Source of the DNA: a virus | Virus record (IMG/VR): IMGVR_UViG_3300044675_004034 | Coordinates: 1 to 37,350 of that record | DNA length: 37,350 bases | Direction: 5' to 3' (one strand) | In this document: positions 21,032 to 29,266 of the stretch, piece after piece | How positions within the stretch are numbered: the first letter of the stretch is position 1 | Layout of the letters: each line of letters opens with the position of its first letter | The notes under the pieces: generated by a model | What the model was told of the DNA's origin: nothing | The model's input: only the letters and a program-made list of their open reading frames with translations | Database searches by the model: none | Position numbers and translations under genes: made by a program

Positions 21032-21887
21032 GACGTACACCTACGAACGGCACCGCCCGCGCGCGTGGACGTTGGGCCGGGTGATTGAGGCGTACAAGCA
21101 AAGCGCCGCCTTCACCCGGCTCAAACCCACGACGCGGCGGCAGTACGCCCGGCTGTTGAACGTCCTAGCCCCGCTTGACGCGGTAGCCGTGGCCGACATT
21201 CGCCGCCGGAATATCCGGGCAATCCGCGACGCCCTAGCCCAAACGCCAGCGATGGCAAACGAGGTCGTCAAGGTCGCGCGCGTCGTGCTGGCGTTTGCGC
21301 TTGATGAGGAACTAATCGAGTTCAACCCCCTTGTTGGGCTAAAACCGCTAGCGATTGGCGAACACGCGCCTTGGCCCGATGCGGCTATCGCGGCAATCCC
21401 CGAGCTTCCCGCGTACATTCGGCGGGCGGCGATGCTCGCGCTCTATACCGGGCAGCGGCAAAGCGACGTTATTCGGATGACGTGGGCGGACTATGACGGG
21501 TCCGCGATCCGGGTTGTGCAAGGCAAGACGGGCGCCCGGCTTTGGGTGCCCTGCCATTCCGCGCTGCGCGAGGCGCTAGACGGGTACGAGCGGCAAGCCG
21601 TGACAATCTGCACAACCGCGCGCGGGCGCCCGTGGGCGACGCCGGGCACGTTTGCGACGATGTTCGGGCTGTCCGCCGCCAAGATATTGGCCATGCGCGG
21701 CGTCGTGTTCCACGGGCTGCGCAAGACGGCGGCGCTACGGTTGGCAGAGGCCGGATGTTCGACCCACGAAATCGCCGCCGTGACCGGCCACGCCTCGCTG
21801 GCGATGATCCAGCACTATACCAAGGGAGCGGACCAAAAGCGCTGCGCGTCCGCTGCAATCGTGAAGCTTGAAGGCCGCAGCGCGTAG
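20982..21887 (+). CDS. Tyrosine-type integrase (301 aa)
   Basis: The phage recombinase that inserts and excises the genome. The core-binding domain (about 30-120) precedes a catalytic domain with Arg159 (TGQRQSDV), Lys182 (QGKTG), His244 and Arg247 (HGLRKTAA), His270 (TGHAS) and Tyr279 (HYTKG), the complete R-K-H-R-H-Y set. The start at 20982 is chosen because sequence before it belongs to the other frame; MQSAKTVRRRLADGSVKTYT is a plausible short arm-binding N-terminus. The attachment site is probably close by but was not identified. A strong hairpin ends the gene region at 21986. Confidence 0.92.
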   Translation: MQSAKTVRRRLADGSVKTYTYERHRPRAWTLGRVIEAYKQSAAFTRLKPTTRRQYARLLNVLAPLDAVAVADIRRRNIRAIRDALAQTPAMANEVVKVARVVLAFALDEELIEFNPLVGLKPLAIGEHAPWPDAAIAAIPELPAYIRRAAMLALYTGQRQSDVIRMTWADYDGSAIRVVQGKTGARLWVPCHSALREALDGYERQAVTICTTARGRPWATPGTFATMFGLSAAKILAMRGVVFHGLRKTAALRLAEAGCSTHEIAAVTGHASLAMIQHYTKGADQKRCASAAIVKLEGRSA

Positions 21888-21907
21888 CTTGGAAAACGCG
21901 GGAAAAA

Positions 21908-21929
21908 CCGCACCTAAGCCCAAGTGCGG
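21908..21929 (+). repeat. Small hairpin after integrase
   Basis: CCGCAC (21908-21913) and GTGCGG (21924-21929) form a 6-bp stem around a 10-base loop, in the 98-base gap between the integrase stop and the main terminator. It could be part of an attachment site or a weak terminator. I found no tRNA-like sequence here. Confidence 0.45.
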
Positions 21930-21985
21930 CAAGGCAATTTAAGAACTGGTACCGTAGTTGAACATTGGCCCATATCAAACGGTTA

Positions 21986-22017
21986 GCCGGGGGCAGTTTC
22001 CCACGTTTGCCCCCGGC
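21986..22017. terminator. Strong hairpin between convergent operons
   Basis: GCCGGGGGCA (21986-21995) and TGCCCCCGGC (22008-22017) pair perfectly over ten bases with a 12-base loop. No long T-run follows on either strand. Its position between the integrase (plus) and Rz1 (minus) stops suggests a bidirectional terminator. Confidence 0.75.
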
Positions 22018-22024
22018 GTTCCCG

Positions 22025-22240
22025 TTATTTGCTTGCGGGCGCGACGTCGCCACACACGCGGCGCCAAGTTTCGTTATGAGTCAAAATCTGGCGCGCAGTT
22101 CCGTCCGTCAGAACGTCGGAACGGCTGACGTAGACCGGGCGCGCCCACTCGCAGCCGCCGCTAGTCACGGGACCAGTCGGAGCGCAGGCGGTCACTAGCA
22201 GCGCCGTCAGGCTGGCGAATAGTTTCGCGGTCAACCTCAT
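22025..22240 (-). CDS. Rz1-like outer-membrane spanin (71 aa)
   Basis: The protein begins with a lipoprotein signal, MRLTAKLFASLTALLVTACA, with lipobox LVTAC, so the mature form would start at Cys19 and sit in the outer membrane. Its gene overlaps the Rz-like gene by 80 bases in another frame, the classical Rz/Rz1 layout. The mature part is short (about 53 residues). Together the pair would fuse inner and outer membranes in the last step of lysis. It is the final gene of the late operon. Confidence 0.75.
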   Translation of the reverse strand: MRLTAKLFASLTALLVTACAPTGPVTSGGCEWARPVYVSRSDVLTDGTARQILTHNETWRRVCGDVAPASK

Positions 22241-22409
22241 CTCGTTTCTCCCTGTTGTGTTCGCGTTGAACCAAGCCCTTAGCCCGCTCTTCGTCGCGTC
22301 CGGCTTTCTTGGCGCGTGACAAGATTAGCAAGACGCCCCAAATCCCCGCGAGGATTGCCGCGCCGATAGCCCATATTCGAGAGCCGACGCCGGATAGCAT
22401 CGCGATCAT
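22161..22409 (-). CDS. Rz-like inner-membrane spanin (82 aa)
   Basis: From the ATG at 22409 the protein opens MIAMLSGVGSRIWAIGAAIL, one membrane helix to about residue 31, followed by a highly charged helix (RAKKAGRDEERAKGLVQREH, then NREKRDEVDRETIRQ) that would lie in the periplasm. This is the i-spanin pattern, though shorter than lambda Rz. The start overlaps the endolysin stop (ATGA); the gene contains the start of Rz1 in another frame. The assignment rests on topology and position more than on sequence similarity. Confidence 0.7.
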   Translation of the reverse strand: MIAMLSGVGSRIWAIGAAILAGIWGVLLILSRAKKAGRDEERAKGLVQREHNREKRDEVDRETIRQPDGAASDRLRSDWSRD

Positions 22410-23089
22410 TCCGACCCCCTGCGCTCTTGCCAAACAAACCAAGCGACCGCGCCGATTGTCGCGACGCCAAGAACAGCTAAGACGAGGTGCGGGCTTATGC
22501 CGACGCTACCTAGGCCGTCCCAAATGTCGGAAGCTTGCGCCACCGCTTGCTGCGCTATGGTCAAAGCACCGCCAATAGAAGCGGCCACGCGCGCGGGCGT
22601 CACCCTCTTGCCGTCCGCGCTTTCGACGGTTGCCGAGCTTGTCGTTTGGCGGTGGTCGTCAACCGGCGTTAGATAGAGCGCGGCTTCGGCGGCACGGCGT
22701 CGGGTCAACCCGGCGCGGACCTGCCCGCCCGCCTTGTTCCACATAGAGAAGGCTTTTGCCGCGTTCGTGAAATCCCCGGCATTGTGCCGCCGTAGAACTG
22801 TAGAACGCTGAAAGCCAGCAAGACCGATATTGAACGCAAGCGAGACCATCGCTGCAAACTGATTGGCGTTTGGTTCTTCGGAGCAAGCCGCGTAAACGCC
22901 GCGCTCAAATTCCGCAAGGTCGCGTGCAAGCAAGGCGTCGGCAGCCTTTTTTGTGATGGTCATTCCTTCGCGCGCAGTCCGAGTATGGCCGTAACCAATC
23001 GTCCAAACGCCAGCGACATCAAGGTAAGCGTTCAACTTGCAACCCTCGAAATCGCGCAAAAGCTTTAGCCCGGTTTCATTCATTTGCAT
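22406..23089 (-). CDS. Endolysin, GH24 lysozyme with C-terminal membrane segment (227 aa)
   Basis: The catalytic triad of T4-type lysozymes is exact: Glu15, then eight residues, Asp24, five residues, Thr30 (FEGCKLNAYLDVAGVWT), followed by GYGHT. NQFAAMVSLAFNIG and GLTRRRAAEAALYL complete the GH24 domain to about residue 145. A linker leads to a hydrophobic segment near the end (ISPHLVLAVLGVATIGAVAW) capped by a charged tail. The C-terminal membrane anchor is unusual for an endolysin. GGAG lies 8 bases before the ATG. Confidence 0.88.
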   Translation of the reverse strand: MQMNETGLKLLRDFEGCKLNAYLDVAGVWTIGYGHTRTAREGMTITKKAADALLARDLAEFERGVYAACSEEPNANQFAAMVSLAFNIGLAGFQRSTVLRRHNAGDFTNAAKAFSMWNKAGGQVRAGLTRRRAAEAALYLTPVDDHRQTTSSATVESADGKRVTPARVAASIGGALTIAQQAVAQASDIWDGLGSVGISPHLVLAVLGVATIGAVAWFVWQERRGSE

Positions 23090-23143
23090 GGTAGTCTCCG
23101 AATAGGGAATATCGCAACCATCAGTGCGACAGTTTAGGCGTGG

Positions 23144-23386
23144 TTACTGGTCGCTTTTCCTCCGACCGTAGTAGTTTGCGGCTTGCTCACGTTGAAGCCG
23201 TTTGAATTTTATCTCTTCGTAGATCAGCCAAATTCGAAGCACCGCCCACACGGCGGTGGCAAGCAGAACAATTTGGGGCAAGACGCCCCAAAAATAACCG
23301 GCCATAACGGCTATTGCGCCAGCGTCGAGCGCGTTAGCTAGAACTTGGGTGTCGGCAGCGCGCAAAATGCTCATGTCGGGTCTCAC
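23144..23386 (-). CDS. Putative holin (80 aa)
   Basis: Two hydrophobic stretches, about residues 17-33 (ANALDAGAIAVMAGYFWGVL) and 37-55 (QIVLLATAVWAVLRIWLIYE), are followed by a strongly basic tail ending YGRRKSDQ. This topology, next to the endolysin, indicates a holin, which would time lysis by permeabilising the inner membrane. The start may be GTG at 23386, overlapping the previous stop (GTGA), or ATG at 23374; two such starts could in principle give two products as in lambda S. Confidence 0.7.
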   Translation of the reverse strand: MRPDMSILRAADTQVLANALDAGAIAVMAGYFWGVLPQIVLLATAVWAVLRIWLIYEEIKFKRLQREQAANYYGRRKSDQ

Positions 23387-23880
23387 GTTGTCAGTGCGTA
23401 GGGGATGACGCGAACAATCCAGTTCGCCGCCGTGATTGCTGTCGCCCCAGCCGGAGGCGTGTTCGTCTTGTGGGAGATGGCCGGTAGAGAGTTGTTGGTA
23501 ATTTCCAACACGGTATTGGTCGCGTCGAAACGGACTTGAATGCCGTAGGTAGTGCCAGAAAACGCCAGCACGCTAGACGACAACGATACGCGGTCGCCAG
23601 GCGAATAGCCGAGTTCCGCTGTCTTGCACTCCAAGAACAGCGCTGCAAATACCGGCGTTGTCCCTAGCCCGTGCGCCGTAGTCGTGCGGGTATTGAGCGC
23701 GATAGGGTCGAGTGTCAACGTAGTGCCCGCGACCCACCGGCCCGCGTTCACACCCGCCGCCAGCTTGGCGCTGGTCACTTGCGCATCCGCGATCTTGGCC
23801 GTGACAATCGCATTGTCGGCGATCTTCGGACTTGTCAACGCCGAGTCGGCTAGTAGAGCCGTCGTCACTTGGGTGGTCAT
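23383..23880 (-). CDS. Tail-fibre-like protein (165 aa)
   Basis: The N-terminal half contains repeated short motifs (SALTSPKIADNAIVTAKIAD, AQVTSAKLAAG) typical of trimeric fibre shafts, followed by a beta-rich tail domain (TTTAHGLGTTPVFAALFLEC to WIVRVIPYALTT). 'ALNTRTTTAHGLGTTP' is a common feature of phage tail proteins. It probably forms a second fibre or a distal part of the main fibre, which carries a related TTQKIADGAVTARK motif. It lies between the main fibre and the holin in the late operon. Confidence 0.65.
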   Translation of the reverse strand: MTTQVTTALLADSALTSPKIADNAIVTAKIADAQVTSAKLAAGVNAGRWVAGTTLTLDPIALNTRTTTAHGLGTTPVFAALFLECKTAELGYSPGDRVSLSSSVLAFSGTTYGIQVRFDATNTVLEITNNSLPAISHKTNTPPAGATAITAANWIVRVIPYALTT

Positions 23881-23926
23881 GTCAAACTCCGGGTCAACGA
23901 TTTGAAAATCATGAAAGGCATTTCCG

Positions 23927-24109
23927 TCACCAGAGCGCTTCGATCTTGGCCGTTAGCGCGGCAAGCTGCGCCAGCAACTGCTCGCGCGTCGGCGCGGGCG
24001 GTGGGGCGGGCGGCGAATACTCGGCCCACTCTTGGGAGATGGCCGCCCGCTCAGCGGCAGACAACTCGATGCGTTGCCCGTTAACCATCCGGTGAGTTGG
24101 CATGTCCAT
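23927..24109 (-). CDS. Small protein after the main tail fibre (60 aa)
   Basis: The ATG at 24109 overlaps the fibre stop (TAATG). It reads MDMPTHRMVNGQRIELSAAE, then RAAISQEWAEYSPPAPPPAP and a helical end LLAQLAALTAKIEALW. 'MVNG..I.L...E.A.I..EWA' with a Pro-rich hinge and a C-terminal Leu-rich helix is common in small proteins next to phage fibres, which may assist fibre assembly or sit in the virion. Role inferred from position. Confidence 0.65.
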   Translation of the reverse strand: MDMPTHRMVNGQRIELSAAERAAISQEWAEYSPPAPPPAPTREQLLAQLAALTAKIEALW

Positions 24110-25770
24110 TACACAATCCTCCGAACGCCGTAGAGACGCGCCGTGCCAGACGCAATGTTTCCGCTGGAAAACAGAAGGCGCACCGCGTTGACCGCAGACG
24201 TTGCGCCCGTGTAGGCGCCAGCAACGGCCATATTCCAATAAGCCCCGTTAACGCCGTAATACAGGCCAAGGCCGCGAATGGGTTTGGGCGTCGCGGTGCC
24301 GTTCGGATAAATCCGAAACTCGCCAGACGCGCCAGACTGGCTTGAAGAATTTGACACGTTGTTTCCAACGGCTGCGCGCGTAAAGTTAACCGCCGTTGTG
24401 TCCATAGCCTGTGTATTTCGCCCCGCCGCCGTGTCGGAAATCGTCACGCCGGAGTAAGATGTCGCGAGATAGCTTGACCCGTTGTTTGTTGAAACGCGCA
24501 AGTATAAATCGACGTCGTTTGTTGCCGGAATGAGCTTGTCGAACGAAACGACATATTCGTCGTAAGTGCTGTCAATTAGAGATGTGAAATCCAGCGACGC
24601 GGAGCCGCTAGCGCTTTGGGAGGACAAGAGAACAAGTCCGGAAGCGGACCCTACCAGCGGCTGGCCGCTCGCGCGTTGAAAGTCCGTCATGCGCCATATA
24701 GCAGTCCCGGCTTCTTTTACTAGTTCGCCCGTATCGCCGGACGCTGTCGTGATGTTGGCCGCTCCGGGCAAAATCAGAGACGCGCTGTTGGTCATCGTAA
24801 GCGAGGCCGCGAACCGCACGCGCATCGTGCGGCCTTCGCCGCCAGTGTTGCCAAACGACGTGATGCCAGTCGTGCCCGTGATAATGGCGTTGCGCGAGTT
24901 TATCACGCCAAGGTCAACAGTGGCCGCCGACGCAACAGAAAACCACGGATCGTCGCTCTCCTTGCGTGCGGTCACAGCGCCGTCGGCGATCTTCTGCGTC
25001 GTCACAGAACTATCTGGCGGCGTTACGGCGCCGACTAGAACGCCTTGGCCCTGTATAACTTCGATGTTGTTTGTACCTACAGGCGGCGCGGTGACAAACG
25101 TTAGCGCCGCGCCCGCAACCGTGTAGCGGTCCTTTTGCTGATAGACGCCCGAGATATAAATATTGACGTTATCGCGTGTCACGGGATCGGCAGGCAAAGT
25201 GAAAACCGTTGTCGAACCGTTTCCGCTAAACTGACTGCGAAGATAGTCGGCATAGATTGCGCCGGTCGCGGCAAGCGCCGCAGGGTCGTAAACCGTCAAG
25301 GCACCCGTCGCGTCGCAGCCAATAACTTTGTTCGCGCGGATTGCCGACGATGGCAGCTCGGTCGAAATTGTCGGCGCGTCCGTTTTAGGGAATTTCACGG
25401 CACGGTCGTTGCCTTCCGCCGTTTCTTGCGCGATGGCCGTCAAACGATCAAGCGCCCGTTCGTGCGTATCGGCCGGAAAGGGATCGTTTGGCGCATAATC
25501 GACAAGCTGCGTGCGCGCTGTATTGCGCCGGATCGTCCATTGCACAGCCGCAGTCGGGGCGACTATAGCCGTCACGGTCCCGGTCGTGCCGTTGCCGCCG
25601 GAAACCGTGTAATTAGTCGTCAGCGCAAGCACCGTTTCGGCGCCGGTTGCAATCACGCGCCGGATCACTTCGAGTTCCGACGCGCCGAAGAATACGAACG
25701 GGACCGAAAACGCGGTTGTTACCCCGTTCCCCGTGTAGCTAACCCGCGTCGTTGTGGTGTTGATGGTCAT
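24109..25770 (-). CDS. Main tail fibre protein (553 aa)
   Basis: The first 150 residues (RVSYTGNGVTTAFSVPFVFF through DPFPADTHERALDRLTAIAQ) form the N-terminal attachment domain recurring in podovirus fibres and tailspikes. A similar GNGSTTVFTLPADPVTRDNV segment appears again near residue 195, suggesting internal duplication. A shaft region with TTQKIADGAVTARK follows, then a beta-rich tip (SASLDFTSLIDSTYDEYVVS to ASGTARLYGVRRIV) that may bind host surface sugars. The final domain is likely the host-range determinant. Confidence 0.85.
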   Translation of the reverse strand: MTINTTTTRVSYTGNGVTTAFSVPFVFFGASELEVIRRVIATGAETVLALTTNYTVSGGNGTTGTVTAIVAPTAAVQWTIRRNTARTQLVDYAPNDPFPADTHERALDRLTAIAQETAEGNDRAVKFPKTDAPTISTELPSSAIRANKVIGCDATGALTVYDPAALAATGAIYADYLRSQFSGNGSTTVFTLPADPVTRDNVNIYISGVYQQKDRYTVAGAALTFVTAPPVGTNNIEVIQGQGVLVGAVTPPDSSVTTQKIADGAVTARKESDDPWFSVASAATVDLGVINSRNAIITGTTGITSFGNTGGEGRTMRVRFAASLTMTNSASLILPGAANITTASGDTGELVKEAGTAIWRMTDFQRASGQPLVGSASGLVLLSSQSASGSASLDFTSLIDSTYDEYVVSFDKLIPATNDVDLYLRVSTNNGSSYLATSYSGVTISDTAAGRNTQAMDTTAVNFTRAAVGNNVSNSSSQSGASGEFRIYPNGTATPKPIRGLGLYYGVNGAYWNMAVAGAYTGATSAVNAVRLLFSSGNIASGTARLYGVRRIV

Positions 25771-25780
25771 GGCTTGAACC

Positions 25781-28700
25781 TCACTGCATCACGGGCATAC
25801 GTTGTTTTTCTTTGCGTTCTCGCTTGTCGTCAACGACTTGGCGCAATTCTACGAAGCGCGGATCGTTTAAAACCTGTTCTTGCGCCAGCGAGCGATATTC
25901 TTGAATAGTGCGACGGATAAACTCAGACTTTCCTCCGTCCTTGCCGTCGGTTCCCATCTTGTAGATCGCGGACATTTCATGTTGACCGGTAACAACGGCG
26001 TTCAAGAAATCGCGCGCACCCAACCCCCAAACGGGATGCTTCAATTCGTTGCCCGCCAAGCGGACATACTCATCGTATGCCTCCGGGAAATCCCCCATGT
26101 TGACGTTGGCGCCATTGAGCGAGGTCTTCTTGGGGATGCGCGCGGGTCCGTAGTTCAAGCGCGACAGTTCCGCGTCGATAGGCGAGCCGCGATCTTGTGA
26201 CACGCGCACGGGCGATAGCACGTCGAACGCTTCGCCAAGCACCGCTTGCGGCTTGATTTCGTCGCCCCAAAGATTGCGGCGCGTCGTCAGGCTTGCGGAC
26301 AAGCCGGGGATACGCGCCATAACCGCGTCCCATGGCGAATTCACTTCCGCCGTAGATGGGTCCATAGAACGTTCGGCAAAACCCAAAGCGGACGTGAACG
26401 GTACCAGCGAGCCGACAAGCTGATTTACATAGTCCTTGGTGTATTTGTTTGGATCGCCCAAAACCTCGAACAGCGACGCCACGCCGCTAAAAAACGTCTT
26501 GTCTACAATGGTTGCGGATACGGCGTGAATTGCCCCGGCAACAACCTCGTTCCATTCGTCCATTTTGTCGGGATCGATTTCGCCGCGCTCGGTCAATTCC
26601 TGCATCGTTGACGCAAAGCCCGCGATCATCCCAAACGGGTCAACGCGGTTATATCCGGCGTAAGTGTCGCCTACCTTGATCGAGTACGGTTGCCAACCGT
26701 TGCGCGTAAGCGCCTCGCGCTGCCCCGCGTCCGTAGGCCCGGCGCCAGTCAACAAGCCGTTTGCCGCAAGGTCTGCAGCCAGCAAAACCGTAGTCGAACC
26801 CATTGCAAGGCGGGCCATCGCCAAGTCGGCACGCGCGCCGCCTGCGGCAATATCCGCGCGCCACTGCCCAACCAACGGCGCAAGCGGCGTCCGTTCAAAC
26901 GTGTAGCTCAGGACGTTCGCGGGCGTGCGGACGAACGGCAACACGAGGAAAAGCGGATTGAGTTTCGCCAATGCGCTTTCGTCCATGCCGCCGTAGTTGC
27001 GAAGCTGCATGATCTTCTGCGCGAAGCCGCCCGGCTCTTTGTTGAACGTGTTGTAAAGCGCCGCGTCAGCCGCCGCCATTTTGATGTTCTCGGGCGGGTT
27101 ATGAACGATTTCCGCCATGCGCCGCGACGCGTCCGGGCCTTGCAAGCCTTCGCTTGCAGCCTGCCGAAACGCTTGCGCGTGCAATTCCATCCGATAGCCG
27201 ATGGTCTGGAAAAAGGCGTCCTGACCGGCAAGCAAGTGACCGGGGATGCGTACCGTATGACCGATGAAATCAACCACCCGGCCCGCCGCGCCCGCCTCGT
27301 CAAGCCGAAACGCCGCCGCCGTGATGGCCGGTTCGCGGACCATATCGAGCGTGCCAGTCGCGGCGGGCTTCGTGCCGGAAACCAACGCCTGACCGCCAAG
27401 CCGGAAAGCGTCCTTGAGCGACGAGACAAGGCCGTAGGTCATCGCCATAGCTTCGCCCGGCGCAACGCCCTCGCCAACGGCGCGGCCCATTGTTTCGCCA
27501 ATGCCAGCCGCCGCAGAACGCTCCGCAACTTGCATCATCGCCGTGACGACGTTCGACGTACTGTTGACGATGTGGGTTGTTGGTGACCAAAGAAGCCCCA
27601 TAACAAAGCTTTCCTTGACCGCGTCCATCGACGCCGCGCCCCACGATTTGCGGATCACGGCGTTAATCGCTTCCGGCGGCGTGCCGTTTTGCGCCAGCAC
27701 GGCCAACCGTTGCGCCATCGCGCGAGAGAGGTCCGGCCCGCCCATGTTTGTCAGCATGTCGCCAACCGCCTTGGCCGTTTCCGTCCCGCCCAAGCCCGCC
27801 GGGATCGCCCACGCTTGCAAAGCGCGTGCCGTTTCCGTCCGGGCCGCGACGACTTCCGCTTGGATCGCGTAGTGAAGCGACATCATCTTGCGGAATTGGA
27901 ATTGATCGACCGAGCTTGCCGTAGGCGCCGCTGCCTTTTGGGCGATTTCCAGAAGCTTGGTCGCGGACTGGTTCAAAATCTGCCGCGCCGCAAGCGATTG
28001 CTCGGCGTTCAACGGTTCGCCCCGGCGCCGCGAAAGCAGATCGCTAACCGACATGCCAAGTTCCGACGCAAGGCGCGCAGTTTCCTCATTCGATTGAACG
28101 CCGCGCCGGGCTTGGTCAATGTCGCCCGCGAAGGCGTCGGCCATCTGCCCGATGACGGATTTTACATCGTCCGGCGTATTGATCCGGGCGAAGTTAACCA
28201 TCACCTCTTTGCCGCCCGGCTCACCCGACGCCGCAAGCCCGCGCGCCGCAACGTCGGTCGGTACGCTGGTTTCCGTCGCCGCCATCCCGGCGCTGACTTT
28301 GGCTTTCGGGTCCGCCGCCGGGCGCGTACCAACGCTGATCAGCGGTTCCGCCGGATCGCCCAACAGCTTGAAATCGTTCTCGTTAACGGTGCCGTACTGC
28401 GCGCGCAGCGTAGCCAGTTCGTCGACACCTTGCCCCACGGCGCCGGTTGCGGCGGTGCGCGCCTGCATCCCGCTACGGACGGCGCGCGCGGCAAGCGTCA
28501 CGCCTTCGGCGATAGCGCCAAGCCCGGCGCCTTCGATGGCGTTCTTGAACCGTTTTTCAACGTCGCTGTTTTCTTCATTGCCAGTTTGAGCAAGCCAGTC
28601 CGTCAGCACGTTTTCGGGCAGATTTGCCTTTTTCCAAAGGTCCGCTAGCCGTTCGCCGTTCGGGTCCGCCGTTAGGAAATCCGAAACCGCGCCCGCCGCA

Positions 28701-29266
28701 ATCCCGCCGGACGTTGCGCCCATCCCAACGGCGGACGCAGCGCGCGAAGCCGGAAGGAACGCGGCAAGGAACCGGACGCCTTCGCGCACTATCCCGCCCG
28801 TTACCGTCTTGGCCGGGGGAACGCCGCGCGCGGTCGGATCGTCCGGCCCGGCCATCGCGGCAAGCGGGTTGAAGCCCTTCCCGTCCCCTATGGTCAGGTC
28901 CGCAACGTTGGTATTTAGCCAGTTTGCCAGCCCGTCAAGCGCCCGGAACGTCCGGTTCACGGCGTCCGATACGCCGCCAAGGGCTTGCATTGGGATTTCC
29001 CGAACGCCCCCGGCAACGTCTTTTGCAAACGTGCCAGCGCCCGCCAGAAGGGCGCCAGACGCGACGGCGGCGGTTGGGGTAGGTTGACCGGGGCCGGGCG
29101 CCGGTTGCGCTTGTGCGGGCTGCGGCTGCGGGGCTGCGGGCTGTTCCTGAGCAAGGACGCGGGCGCGGGCGCGCGAAATCACGTCGTCAGCGCTTGCCGT
29201 CTGCCGGTACGAGGCATAGCCCGGCGCAAGGTCGTTAGCATCCGTCAGGGTTTCAGGCTGGCTCAT
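25781..29266 (-). CDS. Large internal virion (ejection) protein (1161 aa)
   Basis: The longest gene in the window. It has an Ala/Pro/Gln-rich N-terminal linker (about 40-65), then glycine and alanine-rich helical stretches that could insert into membranes (GIVREGVRFLAAFLPASRAA; VGMGATSGGIAAGAVSDFLT), and a long helical body. Such giant proteins, encoded next to two smaller helical virion proteins, correspond by position to the ejection proteins of T7-like and related podoviruses, released into the cell ahead of the DNA. I see no transglycosylase motif. Its start overlaps the 523-aa gene stop (ATGA). Confidence 0.75.
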   Translation of the reverse strand: MSQPETLTDANDLAPGYASYRQTASADDVISRARARVLAQEQPAAPQPQPAQAQPAPGPGQPTPTAAVASGALLAGAGTFAKDVAGGVREIPMQALGGVSDAVNRTFRALDGLANWLNTNVADLTIGDGKGFNPLAAMAGPDDPTARGVPPAKTVTGGIVREGVRFLAAFLPASRAASAVGMGATSGGIAAGAVSDFLTADPNGERLADLWKKANLPENVLTDWLAQTGNEENSDVEKRFKNAIEGAGLGAIAEGVTLAARAVRSGMQARTAATGAVGQGVDELATLRAQYGTVNENDFKLLGDPAEPLISVGTRPAADPKAKVSAGMAATETSVPTDVAARGLAASGEPGGKEVMVNFARINTPDDVKSVIGQMADAFAGDIDQARRGVQSNEETARLASELGMSVSDLLSRRRGEPLNAEQSLAARQILNQSATKLLEIAQKAAAPTASSVDQFQFRKMMSLHYAIQAEVVAARTETARALQAWAIPAGLGGTETAKAVGDMLTNMGGPDLSRAMAQRLAVLAQNGTPPEAINAVIRKSWGAASMDAVKESFVMGLLWSPTTHIVNSTSNVVTAMMQVAERSAAAGIGETMGRAVGEGVAPGEAMAMTYGLVSSLKDAFRLGGQALVSGTKPAATGTLDMVREPAITAAAFRLDEAGAAGRVVDFIGHTVRIPGHLLAGQDAFFQTIGYRMELHAQAFRQAASEGLQGPDASRRMAEIVHNPPENIKMAAADAALYNTFNKEPGGFAQKIMQLRNYGGMDESALAKLNPLFLVLPFVRTPANVLSYTFERTPLAPLVGQWRADIAAGGARADLAMARLAMGSTTVLLAADLAANGLLTGAGPTDAGQREALTRNGWQPYSIKVGDTYAGYNRVDPFGMIAGFASTMQELTERGEIDPDKMDEWNEVVAGAIHAVSATIVDKTFFSGVASLFEVLGDPNKYTKDYVNQLVGSLVPFTSALGFAERSMDPSTAEVNSPWDAVMARIPGLSASLTTRRNLWGDEIKPQAVLGEAFDVLSPVRVSQDRGSPIDAELSRLNYGPARIPKKTSLNGANVNMGDFPEAYDEYVRLAGNELKHPVWGLGARDFLNAVVTGQHEMSAIYKMGTDGKDGGKSEFIRRTIQEYRSLAQEQVLNDPRFVELRQVVDDKRERKEKQRMPVMQ

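Noticed and set aside
26690-28648. Two plus-strand frames of about 300 codons opposite the 1161-aa gene.
   Set aside because: Antisense shadows with Arg/His-rich composition; the minus-strand gene is clearly the real one.
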